The position numbers were made by a program, and so were the translations under genes. Under the pieces are notes generated by a model that saw nothing but the letters and a program-made list of their open reading frames with translations, did not search any database and was not told the origin of the DNA. This document shows positions 19,704 to 29,500 of a stretch of 33,134 bases of DNA, piece after piece; the stretch's first letter is position 1; the number at the start of each line of letters is the position of its first letter. Source of the DNA: Planctomycetota bacterium (lineage in GTDB: Bacteria > Planctomycetota > Planctomycetia > Pirellulales > UBA1268). Location: assembly GCA_016872955.1 (NCBI GenBank), contig VGYP01000005.1:1-33134 (forward strand), written 5' to 3'.

Positions 19704-20386
19704 GCGGCGGAAGCGGGGCGGCCGCTGATGCGCACGTCCGCAAAGTCGTTCATGTCGTCGAACGAACCGATTCCCACGCGGCCGCTCGTGAAGGTGCGGT
19801 CGACCGCCTCCATCAGCGGAGTCTCCAGGTCGTCGAAGTAGACGGTGATCGAGCCGGTCCCGGCGTCGCGCACGAGGCGCACGGTGTGCCAGCGGTCGTC
19901 CCAGGGTACGGGTTTCGTGTTCTTCGTCAGCGGCCGGCGTGGTGCGCCATCGACGATCATGATCTGACCGCTCGCTGAATCTGGCTCAGCGCCCAGGTGG
20001 ACGTAGTAGAAATGCTCGGCATCGCGCCAGTTGAAGAACACGCAACAGTCGCGGTGGCGGCCCGTGTCGAGCGTGCTTCTCACGCGGACGGTGACCATCG
20101 TGTCGGTCAGTTCGAGATCGCGGGCGAGGGCGACGTTGTGAGGGCTGCGGACCCGGGGTCGGTAGTCACTCTGTCGCTTCGTGAGCCCCCAGGTGGTCCG
20201 CCCACCGTCCGAACCGATCCTCCAGGCGGCTGGATCGGTCGGTTCCCAGCGTTGGGCTCCCGCTGTGAAGTCGTCCGCGAAGGCCAGTGGCCAGGCGGGC
20301 TCGGCGGCGGTGACGGCCCCAGCCGTGGTGGTCGCCACGAGGAGCATGACCGCGATCGGACGGAAGCGGGCACGAGCGCTGCGCAT
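19688..20386 (-). CDS. Secreted LamG/DUF1080-like (concanavalin-fold) protein
   Basis: Signal peptide (RPIAVMLLVATTTAGAVTAAEP); FADDFTAGAQRWEPTDPAAWRI; WHTVRLVRDAGTGSITVYFDD; SGRVGIGSFDDMNDFADVRI. Start chosen at the ATG at 20386. Its 3' end overlaps the convergent upstream gene by 16 bp. Confidence 0.75.
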   Translation of the reverse strand: MRSARARFRPIAVMLLVATTTAGAVTAAEPAWPLAFADDFTAGAQRWEPTDPAAWRIGSDGGRTTWGLTKRQSDYRPRVRSPHNVALARDLELTDTMVTVRVRSTLDTGRHRDCCVFFNWRDAEHFYYVHLGAEPDSASGQIMIVDGAPRRPLTKNTKPVPWDDRWHTVRLVRDAGTGSITVYFDDLETPLMEAVDRTFTSGRVGIGSFDDMNDFADVRISGRPASAAQPAR

Positions 20387-20431
20387 GTCGCTGCCCGCCG
20401 CGGGCGAGGGCGGGGTCGGTCGTCGTGGTCG

Positions 20432-20460
20432 TTGGAAGCCGCCGCGGAGGAGCGTAGCAT
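20432..20460 (+). promoter_or_regulatory. Putative promoter for the ThiF/MoeB gene
   Basis: TTGGAA (20432-20437), 17 nt, TAGCAT (20455-20460), 20 nt before the ATG at 20481. Confidence 0.45.
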
Positions 20461-20480
20461 AACGGTCAGCGACCCCGACC

Positions 20481-21512
20481 ATGAACGCCTTCGACCCCGA
20501 ACGTTATTCGCGCCAGACGAGGTTCATGCCGCTCGGTGCCGAGGGGCAGGCGCGGCTTGCCGCCGGCCGCGTCGCGATCCTGGGCTGCGGCGCGCTCGGC
20601 AGCGCCTCGGCGACCATGCTCGTGCGGGCGGGCGTGGGGTGCATCCGACTGATCGACCGTGACGTGCCGGAACGGTCGAATCTGCCCAGGCAGATCCTGT
20701 TCGACGAGGAGGACGTGGCCGCGGGACTCCCCAAGGCGGCGGCTGCCGCCTGCCGCCTCGCCCGCATCGACTCCGGAGTGAGCATCGAGCCGGTGGTGGC
20801 CGACCTGACAGCCGCGAACGCGACGGCGTTGCTCGGGGGCGTCGACGTGATCGTGGACGGCACTGACAACCTCGAGGCCCGGTATCTCGTCAACGAGGTG
20901 GCGTGCCGGACCGGGACGCCCTGGGTGCATGGCGGCGCGATCGGGGCCGAAGGCCGCGTGTTGACGGTGATTCCAGGCAAGACCGCCTGCCTCCGCTGCC
21001 TGGTGCCCGAACCGCCGCCGCCGGGCGCTCTGCCCACCTGCGACACCGCCGGGATCATCGGGCCGGCGGCCTGCGTCGTGGGTGCGGTGCAGGCCGCCGA
21101 GGCAATCAAGCTGCTCGTCGGTGCCGCCGATGCGACCGCCGGTCGGATGCTGGCCTGTGATCTGTGGAGCGGGCAGTGGCGATCCGTCGATCTGGCCCCG
21201 CTCGCCGCCGCCGGTTGTGCCACGTGCCGCGGCGGCGACTACCCCTGGCTCGAGGGCCGGCTGGGCAGCGCGGTGGCCGCGATCTGCGGCCGGGAGGCGG
21301 TGCAGGTGGCCGCCGCGACGGACATGCGGATCGATCTCGACGCCGTGGCCGCGCGGCTCGCCGTCGTCGCGGAGGTGACACAGAACCGGTGGATGCTACG
21401 CGCCGCGGTGGAGCCTGGCATCCGACTGACCGTGTTCGCGGACGGGCGGGCCATCGTGGATGGCACGCGCGACGAAGCCCGCGGTCGCGCGATCGTGGCC
21501 CGCTATCTGTAG
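20481..21512 (+). CDS. ThiF/MoeB/HesA-family E1-like adenylyltransferase
   Basis: YSRQTRFMPLGAEGQARL, ILGCGALGSASATMLVRAGVG, DRDVPERSNLPRQILF, DGTDNLEARYLVNEV; paired CxxC zinc motifs (CLRC...CATC). Confidence 0.93.
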   Translation: MNAFDPERYSRQTRFMPLGAEGQARLAAGRVAILGCGALGSASATMLVRAGVGCIRLIDRDVPERSNLPRQILFDEEDVAAGLPKAAAAACRLARIDSGVSIEPVVADLTAANATALLGGVDVIVDGTDNLEARYLVNEVACRTGTPWVHGGAIGAEGRVLTVIPGKTACLRCLVPEPPPPGALPTCDTAGIIGPAACVVGAVQAAEAIKLLVGAADATAGRMLACDLWSGQWRSVDLAPLAAAGCATCRGGDYPWLEGRLGSAVAAICGREAVQVAAATDMRIDLDAVAARLAVVAEVTQNRWMLRAAVEPGIRLTVFADGRAIVDGTRDEARGRAIVARYL

Positions 21513-21544
21513 CCTGCGGCCATCGCTGGTGTGGCAACGGCTCG

Positions 21545-21561
21545 GGGGCGGCCACCGCCCC
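21545..21561. terminator. Candidate bidirectional hairpin between convergent genes
   Basis: GGGGCGG-CCA-CCGCCCC, 7-bp perfect stem, between stops at 21512 (+) and 21583 (-). No T-tract. Confidence 0.35.
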
Positions 21562-21582
21562 GTGGGCCGGCGCCGATGACCG

Positions 21583-22092
21583 TCAATACTTCAGGCCGTT
21601 TCGCCGGACATGCACCACCGGTGGCGTGTCGACCGCACCGCCGCCGGCCACGACGCGCCCGAGCACCACCACGTGGTCGGTGTCGGTCGCCGTCGATTCC
21701 CCCGCCGGCCGACATTCCATCCAGCCGGCGGCATCGACGAGCGTGGCCAGCCCGGCCGGCGTCCGCAGTACGGGCAAGCCCGCGAACGGATCCTCCCCGT
21801 CGGCAGGCGGTTTGCCGAACCGCGAAAGCAGGCTCCGCTGCGTGTCGGCGAGGATCGTGACGGCGAAGGCAGCGCCGCTGCGGACGGCCGCCAGCAGGTC
21901 ACGCGACGCCCCGACCGCCACCGACACGAGCGGTGGCGCGAAGCCCGCCTGCATCACCCAACTGGCGAGCATCACGCGGTCGGCCGAGTCCGACTTCCAG
22001 GTCACGATGAACAGGCCGCTGGGGATGCGGCCGAGCGCCGCGGCGACGCCCTCGTCGACGGTCGACGAGGGTGCTTGGGATGTCGGGGGCAT
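21583..22092 (-). CDS. Flavin reductase-like (FMN-binding split-barrel) protein
   Basis: 169 aa; ALGRIPSGLFIVTWKS..., ASWVMQAGFAPPLVSVAVGASRDLL, AFAVTILADTQRSLLSRFGKP, DHVVVLGRVV. Confidence 0.82.
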   Translation of the reverse strand: MPPTSQAPSSTVDEGVAAALGRIPSGLFIVTWKSDSADRVMLASWVMQAGFAPPLVSVAVGASRDLLAAVRSGAAFAVTILADTQRSLLSRFGKPPADGEDPFAGLPVLRTPAGLATLVDAAGWMECRPAGESTATDTDHVVVLGRVVAGGGAVDTPPVVHVRRNGLKY

Positions 22093-22350
22093 GGTGGAAG
22101 AATCCGTGACTCGGAAACCTGAGCAGCGTGGCGGAACCGCACATTTCCGATCCCGCCCAGCCTGCCGCCGTCCAGCGAAGAACGCGAAAACGTGCCACTC
22201 GAGACGGCCAGACCGCGGCTCGGGCCGACCGACTGCCGATCAGTCTGGGGTCGGGTCGTGCCGCCCAGGTAGAGTGTGCCGGCTCACACGTTCTGACCGC
22301 AACCCGCGGAGTGTCCGCGGGCCGCGTTCGCCCATTCCCCGTGGCCCGCC

Positions 22351-23379
22351 ATGCCCAGTTCCCTCCTGCATCGGCTCGTCTGCGCCGGCTGTCTGGCCGC
22401 GGCGACGGCGATGATGACGGCCCAGGGGCAGCCGCCCGCGGAGCAGCCCGCGACCATCGCCGGCGACGCGATGAACATGTTGCCGGCCGTCGACCCGGCG
22501 GCGGTGGTGCTCGACGACACGTATCTCACGGGCAGCTACGGCTTTAGCGCGACCGAGGCCCGGGCGTTCGACGATCTCTGGGCGCCGCGGCCCTGGGCGT
22601 GGCACCTGCTGCCCAACAACCTTATCTACACGAGCTATCTCGCCGGTCCCAAGGAACCTCGCTTCGCCACGGTCTGGTACGACGACAGTGATCCCGACCC
22701 GTTCGACCCGAGCGAGTCGAGCGGCTGGCTGTGGGACAGCACGCTGGGCGGTCGGGTCTCGATTCTGCGCTACGGCTCCGATCCCGTCCTGCACCCGCAG
22801 GGCTTCGAGGTGCAGCTCGAGGGGGCGGCTTTCGTGCGACTCGATCCGGCCCGCGACCGCGACCTGACCTCGAGCGACTACCGCTTTGGCATCCCGCTGG
22901 TCTACGGGGTGGGGCGTTGGCAGACGAAGCTCGCCTACTACCACCTCAGCGCCCACCTTGGTGACGAGGCGATGATCCGCTACCCGACGTTTCCGCGGGT
23001 GAACTACGTCCGCGATGCCATCGTCTGGGGCAACTCGTGGTATCTGCTGGATTGGCTGCGGCTCTACGGCGAGGTCGGCTGGTCGTTTTTCAACTCGGGT
23101 GGCTCCGAGCCCTGGGAGTTCCAGTTCGGCACCGAACTCATCCAGGCCCGTCCGACGGGCATCCACGGTGCCCCCTTCCTGGCCATCAACGGCATGTCGC
23201 GGCAGGAGCTCGATTGGGGCGGCAACATCTGCGTCCAGACCGGCTGGGCCTGGCGGGGCTACGCCAGCGAGAAACTGTTCCGGATCGGCTTCGAATATCT
23301 CTATGGCTCCGATCCGCAGTACGAGTTCACGTTGTACAACCAGAATCGGGCCGGGATCGGAATGTGGTATGACTACTGA
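22351..23379 (+). CDS. DUF1207-like outer-membrane/secreted protein
   Basis: 342 aa; signal peptide; WHLLPNNLIYTSYLAGPKEPRFATVWY, WLWDSTLGGRVSILRYGS, EVQLEGAAFVRLDP, FGIPLVYGVGRWQTKLAYYHLSAHLGDE. Confidence 0.8.
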   Translation: MPSSLLHRLVCAGCLAAATAMMTAQGQPPAEQPATIAGDAMNMLPAVDPAAVVLDDTYLTGSYGFSATEARAFDDLWAPRPWAWHLLPNNLIYTSYLAGPKEPRFATVWYDDSDPDPFDPSESSGWLWDSTLGGRVSILRYGSDPVLHPQGFEVQLEGAAFVRLDPARDRDLTSSDYRFGIPLVYGVGRWQTKLAYYHLSAHLGDEAMIRYPTFPRVNYVRDAIVWGNSWYLLDWLRLYGEVGWSFFNSGGSEPWEFQFGTELIQARPTGIHGAPFLAINGMSRQELDWGGNICVQTGWAWRGYASEKLFRIGFEYLYGSDPQYEFTLYNQNRAGIGMWYDY

Positions 23380-23459
23380 CTTCACGCGGCGCTCGCCATC
23401 CTAGCCTCACTTCGCTTGCCGACCTCCCGCCATCGGTAGGCCGGTGGTACAGTACGCGA

Positions 23460-24488
23460 ATGCCGCTGCTGGCCATCGAGACGACGTGCGACGAGACGGC
23501 CGCGGCAGTGGTCACCCGCGGTCGGGAGGTGCTCGCCAGCATCGTGGCCAGCCAGGAGCGGCTGCATGCCAAGTGGCGAGGTGTCGTGCCGGAAATCGCC
23601 TCGCGGGCCCACGTCGAGCGGATCATTCCCGTGATCGACGAGGCGGTCCGCCGGGCCGGCATCACCCCACACGGGATTGAAGCCGTGGCGGTGGCGGTCA
23701 CCCCCGGCCTCGTCGGCTCGCTGCTCGTCGGCCTCTCCGCCGCGAAGGGCATCGCCGCGACGCTTCGTGTGCCGATCGTGGGCTACGACCACGTCGCGGC
23801 CCATCTCTATGCCTGCCGCCTGGCCCATGGCGAGGCGGTCAGGTATCCCTGCATCGGCCTGGTCGCCAGCGGCGGACACACGTCCCTGTTCCTCGTCCGC
23901 GGCCCCCTCGAATTGGAGCGGCTCGGCGGCACAATCGACGACGCAGCCGGTGAGGCGTTCGACAAGGCCGCCGCAATCCTGGGCCTCGGCTATCCCGGCG
24001 GTCCCGAGATCGAGCGGGCCGCCCGGGAGGGCGATGCGGCATCCCACCGCCTCCCGCGGCCGCTGCGGGCCGACCGTGAACGCTTCGACATGAGCTTCAG
24101 CGGTCTGAAGACGGCGCTTCGCTACCTCGTTCGTCCACCCGGTGCGCCGGCCGACACGCCCGCGCCCACGGGCCGCCCGCGGGCTGATCTCGCCGCGGCG
24201 TTCCAGCAGGCCGTGGTCGACTCCATTCTCGCGAAGGTCGAACTGGCGGTCGTGAAGACGGGCTGTCGCACCGTCGCGGTCGGCGGTGGCGTGGCGGCCA
24301 ACACGCTGCTCCGGGAGTCGCTCGCCGACCTGGGCCGTCGGTTGGGCGTGGCCGTGCTCATGCCGCCGATGGCACTCTGCACCGACAACGCCGCGATGGG
24401 GGCGATCGCCTGGGAGCGGCTGGAGCGAGGCGAGGACGACGGCCTCGACCTCGACATCCGGCCAGGCACCGATCGGGCCTGGCGCTGA
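23460..24488 (+). CDS. tsaD: tRNA N6-adenosine threonylcarbamoyltransferase
   Basis: 342 aa; MPLLAIETTCDETAAAVV, NITPGLVGSL-type segment (VAVTPGLVGSLLVGLSAAKG), YDHVAAHLYAC, LVASGGHTSL, SFSGLKTAL. Confidence 0.97.
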   Translation: MPLLAIETTCDETAAAVVTRGREVLASIVASQERLHAKWRGVVPEIASRAHVERIIPVIDEAVRRAGITPHGIEAVAVAVTPGLVGSLLVGLSAAKGIAATLRVPIVGYDHVAAHLYACRLAHGEAVRYPCIGLVASGGHTSLFLVRGPLELERLGGTIDDAAGEAFDKAAAILGLGYPGGPEIERAAREGDAASHRLPRPLRADRERFDMSFSGLKTALRYLVRPPGAPADTPAPTGRPRADLAAAFQQAVVDSILAKVELAVVKTGCRTVAVGGGVAANTLLRESLADLGRRLGVAVLMPPMALCTDNAAMGAIAWERLERGEDDGLDLDIRPGTDRAWR

Positions 24489-24551
24489 CGGCTCGTCAGG
24501 GCCGCATCCGGCGGCCGCGCACGGGTTCCATGGACTGTGCGGTCCCGGGTG

Positions 24552-25847
24552 TCAGGCGAAGCGGGCGACCGCGTACGACTTCTTGCCCGATCGCAGCACG
24601 AGCGTCGTCGTGCCGGCCAGATCGCGGGCCGTCAGCCGATAGGAAGCCTCGTTGATGCGGCGATTGTTGACATAGGCACCCCCCTGCTCGATCGTCCGCC
24701 GCGCCGCTCCCTTGCTGGCCGCCAGGCCCGTCGCTTCCAGGGCATCGACGAGCGACAGTCCGGCGCCGTCGAGCGTAGCGCGTGGAAAGTGGCCGCTGGG
24801 TACGTCGGCGAAAATCTCAGCCAGGGCCGCGTCGTCGAGATTGGCGATCTCCGCGCCGAAGAAGACGTCGGTCGCCTGCCGGGCCGCCGCCAGTCCTTCG
24901 TCGCCATGCACCAGCCGTGTCAGTTCGGCGGCCAGCCGTTTTTGGCTGTCGCGGGTGGCCGGATTCGCCCGCCGCGCCTCGTCGAGGCCGCGGATCTCCT
25001 CGAGCGAAAGTTCCGTCAGCCGCGACAGGCAACGGCCTGCATCCTCGTCGTCGAGGTTGAACCAGTACTGGTAGAAGCGGTACGGGCTCGTGCGGCGGGG
25101 ATCGAGCCAGATCGCCCCGGCGGCCGTCTTGCCCATCTTCGTGCCATCAGCCTTGGTGAGGAGCGGGCAGGTGATGCCATGGAGTTCCCGGCCGCGAAGT
25201 CGTCGGCCGAGTTCGATGCCCGCCGTGATGTTGCCCCACTGGTCGCTGCCGCCGATCTGCACGCGGCACTCGAGGGCGTCGGAGAGGTACACGAAATCCC
25301 AGGCCTGCAGGAGCATGTAGCTGAACTCGGTGTAGGACAGGCCGCCGTCCCGCTCGAGGCGACTCTTGACGGAGTCCTTGCCGAGCATCTGGGAGAGGGG
25401 AACGTGTTTGCCCACGTCCCGCAGAAAGGCGAGGTATCCGACGCCCCGCATCCAGTCGGCGTTGTCGACGATGTGGACCGTGCCGACGGCCGCTCCGCCG
25501 GGGCCCGCGGCCGCCAGCACGGCCTTGATCTGTCGGCCGACTCCAGCAACGTTGGCCGCCAGTTCGTCGGTGGAGAGCAGGTTGCGTTCCTCGCTGCGGC
25601 CGCTGGGATCGCCGATCATGCCCGTCGCCCCGCCCACCAGCGCCACCGGCTCGTGACCGGCCGCCGCCACCTGCCGCAGCAGCACGAGCGCCACCAGATG
25701 GCCCACGTGCAGGCTGTCGGCCGTGGGGTCGAAGCCGGCGTACACCCGGCGGCCAGCCGTCGCCAGCCACGACCGCAAGGCGTTCGGATTGGTCGATTGA
25801 TGGACGAGGCCGCGGGCCTCGAAATCGGTGAGCAGATCCGCGGGCAC
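24552..25847 (-). CDS. tyrS: Tyrosyl-tRNA synthetase
   Basis: 431 aa; YAGFDPTADSLHVGHLVAL, GGATGMIGDPSGRSEERNLL, QIGGSDQWGNITAG, TKADGTKMGKT, C-terminal S4 domain. Confidence 0.97.
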   Translation of the reverse strand: MPADLLTDFEARGLVHQSTNPNALRSWLATAGRRVYAGFDPTADSLHVGHLVALVLLRQVAAAGHEPVALVGGATGMIGDPSGRSEERNLLSTDELAANVAGVGRQIKAVLAAAGPGGAAVGTVHIVDNADWMRGVGYLAFLRDVGKHVPLSQMLGKDSVKSRLERDGGLSYTEFSYMLLQAWDFVYLSDALECRVQIGGSDQWGNITAGIELGRRLRGRELHGITCPLLTKADGTKMGKTAAGAIWLDPRRTSPYRFYQYWFNLDDEDAGRCLSRLTELSLEEIRGLDEARRANPATRDSQKRLAAELTRLVHGDEGLAAARQATDVFFGAEIANLDDAALAEIFADVPSGHFPRATLDGAGLSLVDALEATGLAASKGAARRTIEQGGAYVNNRRINEASYRLTARDLAGTTTLVLRSGKKSYAVARFA

Positions 25848-25850
25848 CGG

Positions 25851-26591
25851 TCACCTCCAGACGTCGTCGCCGGCGAAGGGATGCGCGGGCCCCGAGAGCT
25901 TCGGCCTCGGCAGGGCCTTGAGCGTCTGCTCGGCCAGGCAGAGATCCTCGCGGGAGGTGATCTTGAGGTTGGCGGGTGATCCCGGCACGACTACCACCGA
26001 ATGGCCGGCCGCCTCGACCAGGGCCGCCTCATCGGTGAAGGCCCTGCCCGCCGCACCGGCAAAGGCCCGCTCTAAGAGACTGCGGGAGAAAACCTGCGGT
26101 GTCTGGGCCTCCCATAGCCCCGCTCGGTCGACCGTCTCGGTGATCACGTCGCCGGGGCCCACACGCTTGAGCGTGCTGACCACCGGCGTCGCGAGGATCG
26201 CAGCCCCGGTCTTGGCACCCGCGGCAAAGACGCGGTCGATCCACTCCGTGGCCAGGCAGGGCCGCGCGGCGTCGTGGATCGCCACCATGTCGACCTCGGG
26301 ACCAAGTTTTTCCAGGCCGCTCCTGACCGAATCGGCCCGCTCCGCCCCCCCCTCGGCCAACGTGATCCCCATGAAGGCCAGATTGGCGGCAAACTTCTCC
26401 AAGAATGCCTCGCGGTCTTCCGGCGAGACGACGACCACCACCTGCTTCACGTCGTCCCGATCGGTGAACTTCTCAACCGAGTGGAGCCAGACGGCACGCC
26501 CTGCTAGTGGCACGAAAGGCTTCTTGTAGTTGGCGTCGCGAAAACGGCTGCTCCTGCCCGCCGCGGCGAGGATCACCCCGAAGGTGGCCAT
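25851..26591 (-). CDS. ispD: 2-C-methyl-D-erythritol 4-phosphate cytidylyltransferase
   Basis: MATFGVILAAAGRSSRFRDANYKKPFVPLAGRAVW; VAIHDAARPCLATEWID; DRAGLWEAQTPQVFSR. Start set at the ATG at 26591, 4 bp after the upstream stop. Confidence 0.93.
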   Translation of the reverse strand: MATFGVILAAAGRSSRFRDANYKKPFVPLAGRAVWLHSVEKFTDRDDVKQVVVVVSPEDREAFLEKFAANLAFMGITLAEGGAERADSVRSGLEKLGPEVDMVAIHDAARPCLATEWIDRVFAAGAKTGAAILATPVVSTLKRVGPGDVITETVDRAGLWEAQTPQVFSRSLLERAFAGAAGRAFTDEAALVEAAGHSVVVVPGSPANLKITSREDLCLAEQTLKALPRPKLSGPAHPFAGDDVWR

Positions 26592-26595
26592 CGCG

Positions 26596-29500
26596 TCAGG
26601 GCCCGTCGGCTGCGAGTCGATCCGCGATCGCGCGGTCCATGAGCAGCCGCAGCGCCGACTTGACGGCAGGCTTGTCGAGGATCCAGCCCGCGAAGGCCTC
26701 TCCGTGGGTGGCGTAGGCATGTAGCAGCCACGTCGGGGCATCCTGCGCGAGCCACGCTCGGAAGACGAGCCAACGGGGGTCGTGTTCACCGTAGACGGCG
26801 CGAGCGACCCAGCAGAAACCGCCACCGCCAGCCCCGCCGCCACCGATCTGGCCGCCGCCGGCGCCGAAGCCGCCGCCACCGATCTGGCCACCGCCGGCGC
26901 CGAAGCCGCCGCCACCGATCTGGCCACCGCCAGCCCCGCCGCCACCGATCTGGCCGCCGCCAGCGCCGAAGCCCCCACCGCCCGCTGCCACGCCCGCGGC
27001 CGTGCCGACGGTCGTGCCGGAGGTTCCGCCAGCGGTGCCGCCCCCGGAAAAGTTGAACTGGGTCACCTGGCCCACGATTGAAAACAGCGGCACCGAGGTG
27101 ACGCGCACGTAGCGGCGATCGGCGGAGACCACCGCCCGGGCGTACAAGTTGGCACCCTCGGGAAGAGTCGTGATCTGCGGCTGATAGCCGACGGCGCCCC
27201 TACCAAAGAACGGTAGGCCTGGGATTGGCGGCCCGACCTGGCCACCGCGGCTCGCCGACATGGCGGCGGCGGTCGTCGGATCGGTGATCGCCGCGAGCTG
27301 TTGAGCGAGCACGGCCCGACTGATCGCCCGCTGGGCTGCGACGTCCTGCGCGACCTGCGCGTCGAGCAGCGGCTCCCGGCGGCGGCCCTCCGGCAGGTTC
27401 ACCGTGAGCAGGTGCTCGTCGGCACCGAGACGGACCTGTCGCCGCAGCGTCTGCTCCCGGTCGGTGCCGCGGTTGATCGTCATTTCGGCCGTGACGGTGT
27501 CGGCTGCCACCTTGCCCCACGAGCGGCGCAGGAGGATTCGATACTCGCCCGGGAAGGCCTCGGTGGCCACGTAGCGTTCGCGATGCGTCGTGCCGTCGCC
27601 GCCCGCGTCGCCGTCGGCCAAGAGCGTGCCGCCCGACGACGAACGAGGCGATGCGATCTCGCACACCGTGCCGACCGGCTCCTGCACGGCGATGTCGACG
27701 TCGGCATCGCCGGTCCAGGAGATGTCGATCACCACGTCCCGGATCAGCGCACGGTCCACCGCTGCCCGAAAGGCCGCGGCGTCGTCGGCTCGCCCGTCCG
27801 ACCGAAGGCGCTCGATCGTCGCCTTCGCCAATCGCGCCGCCCGCGTGGCCACCTCCTGTTGTCCGGCCGGCCAGTCGTACGCGAGCACTCCCGGGCAGGC
27901 CCAGCGGAGGGCGCCGATATCGTCCGTGCGGGCCGCAACGGTCATGGCCAGGGCGTAGGCCTCCCGGTTCGTCGGATCGTTCCTCGCGATTCGGCGACAG
28001 ACGCGGATCGCCTGGGCGTCGAAGCCTGAACGGGCCAGATAGTTGGCCAACTGCAGCAGCTCCGTCGAGCTGGAGGCGAAGTCGATCGCTGAGAGCAGCG
28101 CCCGCTCCACGTCGGCCTGCGGTCGGCCCGCCGCCTCCATCGCGATCGCGAGCGATTCGTACATCCACGACTCCGCGTTGCCGCTGGCGATCGCACCGGA
28201 GATGAGTTCGGCCGCCCGGGCGAACTCGCCGTCACGGCCGAGTTCGGCGGCGGAGACGCGCAGCCGGCCCATGCGATCGGCGGCGTCCTCACCGGACTCG
28301 GATGCGGCCGCCTTCCCGGTCGGGGTGAGGTAGGCGATCACGGCCGCCCGCAGATCCTTGGCGTCGAGCACTTCGCTGGGCAGACCCAGCCGCGTGGCGG
28401 CGACGGGCTTCGTCGCCTCGATGCTGGCAGCCGTGGTGATGACGCGGCTTCGAGGCTTGCTCTCCGTGCGGCCGCGGGCCGACGACACCTGGAAGAGGCC
28501 GCCGGCCAAGGGCATCGGCCGGGACGCGAGCACCGCGTCCATCGCCACCCTCACGACGGCCTTCGGAGCGGGACGGTCGTGCAGCCAGGCGGCGAAGGCC
28601 TCGCCGTGACGTCCGTAGAGATCGTGGAGCCACGCGGGGGCGGACGTCGTGATCCAGTCTCGAAACGCCAGCCACCGCGGATCGTGCACGCCGTACACCT
28701 CGCGGGCCACCCAGCAGAACGCGCCGCCCTGCATTCCGCCCATGCCCATGCCGCCTACCGCACCACCCATGCCACCGCCCATGTTCATGCCACTGTTGAT
28801 GCTCTGAGCGCCCCCGAGGCCGCCGCCCATCTGGAAGGGATTGAGACCCTGGGACGGGTCGATCGGCAGCACGAGATCGGCCACCGGATAGACCTTCACC
28901 ACCAGGTTCTCCTGCGCCTTCTCCTTGGTGGTTATCAGGAGCACCTCGTCCTTGACGATGTAGGCCAGATCGATGGGCGCCAGCAGTCGCTTCATGGCCG
29001 ATCGCAGGCTGATGCCGGAAATGGTGTTTTGCGTGACGGGCGTGTCGATGTCGAGACCCAGGTCTTCGAGCGCCCGGGCATCGATCTCGACGGGAATGTC
29101 GAACCTGTCCTCGATGGCCCGCTCCACGTCCCGCAGCGGTGACTCGTTGAACTCCCAACCCGACACCGGCTTTTCGATCGCCTCGTAGATCTCCCGTTCC
29201 TTGCTCCCCGGCTGGGTGAGGTCAACCGACTTGTACTTCTGCCGCATCTTCGTGATCGTTTGCCACCGTTCGGCGGTGGGGTAGATGATCGGCGGATCGT
29301 CGGGAAAGGCGATCGAGGCCTCGTCGACCTGCTGCAGCGCGTCCATGAAACCCCGCTGATGATCTCGCCTGGTCCGCCAGTTGTGGGCGTCGTAGTCGAG
29401 AATCTGGGCCACGAGGGGGGCCGTACGGCCCACGACCCGGGCCGTCATCGCAATGGGAGAGTTGGCGTAGAGCGACGGAGCCTCGCGGGCAATTTCCTCG

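Noticed and set aside
24500-24516. Hairpin GGCCGC-ATCCG-GCGGCC between tsaD and tyrS as a terminator
   Set aside because: Only 6 bp and no T-tract. In GC-rich DNA such short stems are expected by chance.
26592-26978. 129-aa N-terminal extension of IspD in the ORF track
   Set aside because: The extension is Ala-rich translation of the Gly-repeat DNA in another frame. Canonical IspD starts at the ATG at 26591.
26820-26990. CRISPR-like array
   Set aside because: Repeats are contiguous, with no unique spacers, and encode an in-frame Gly-rich linker.
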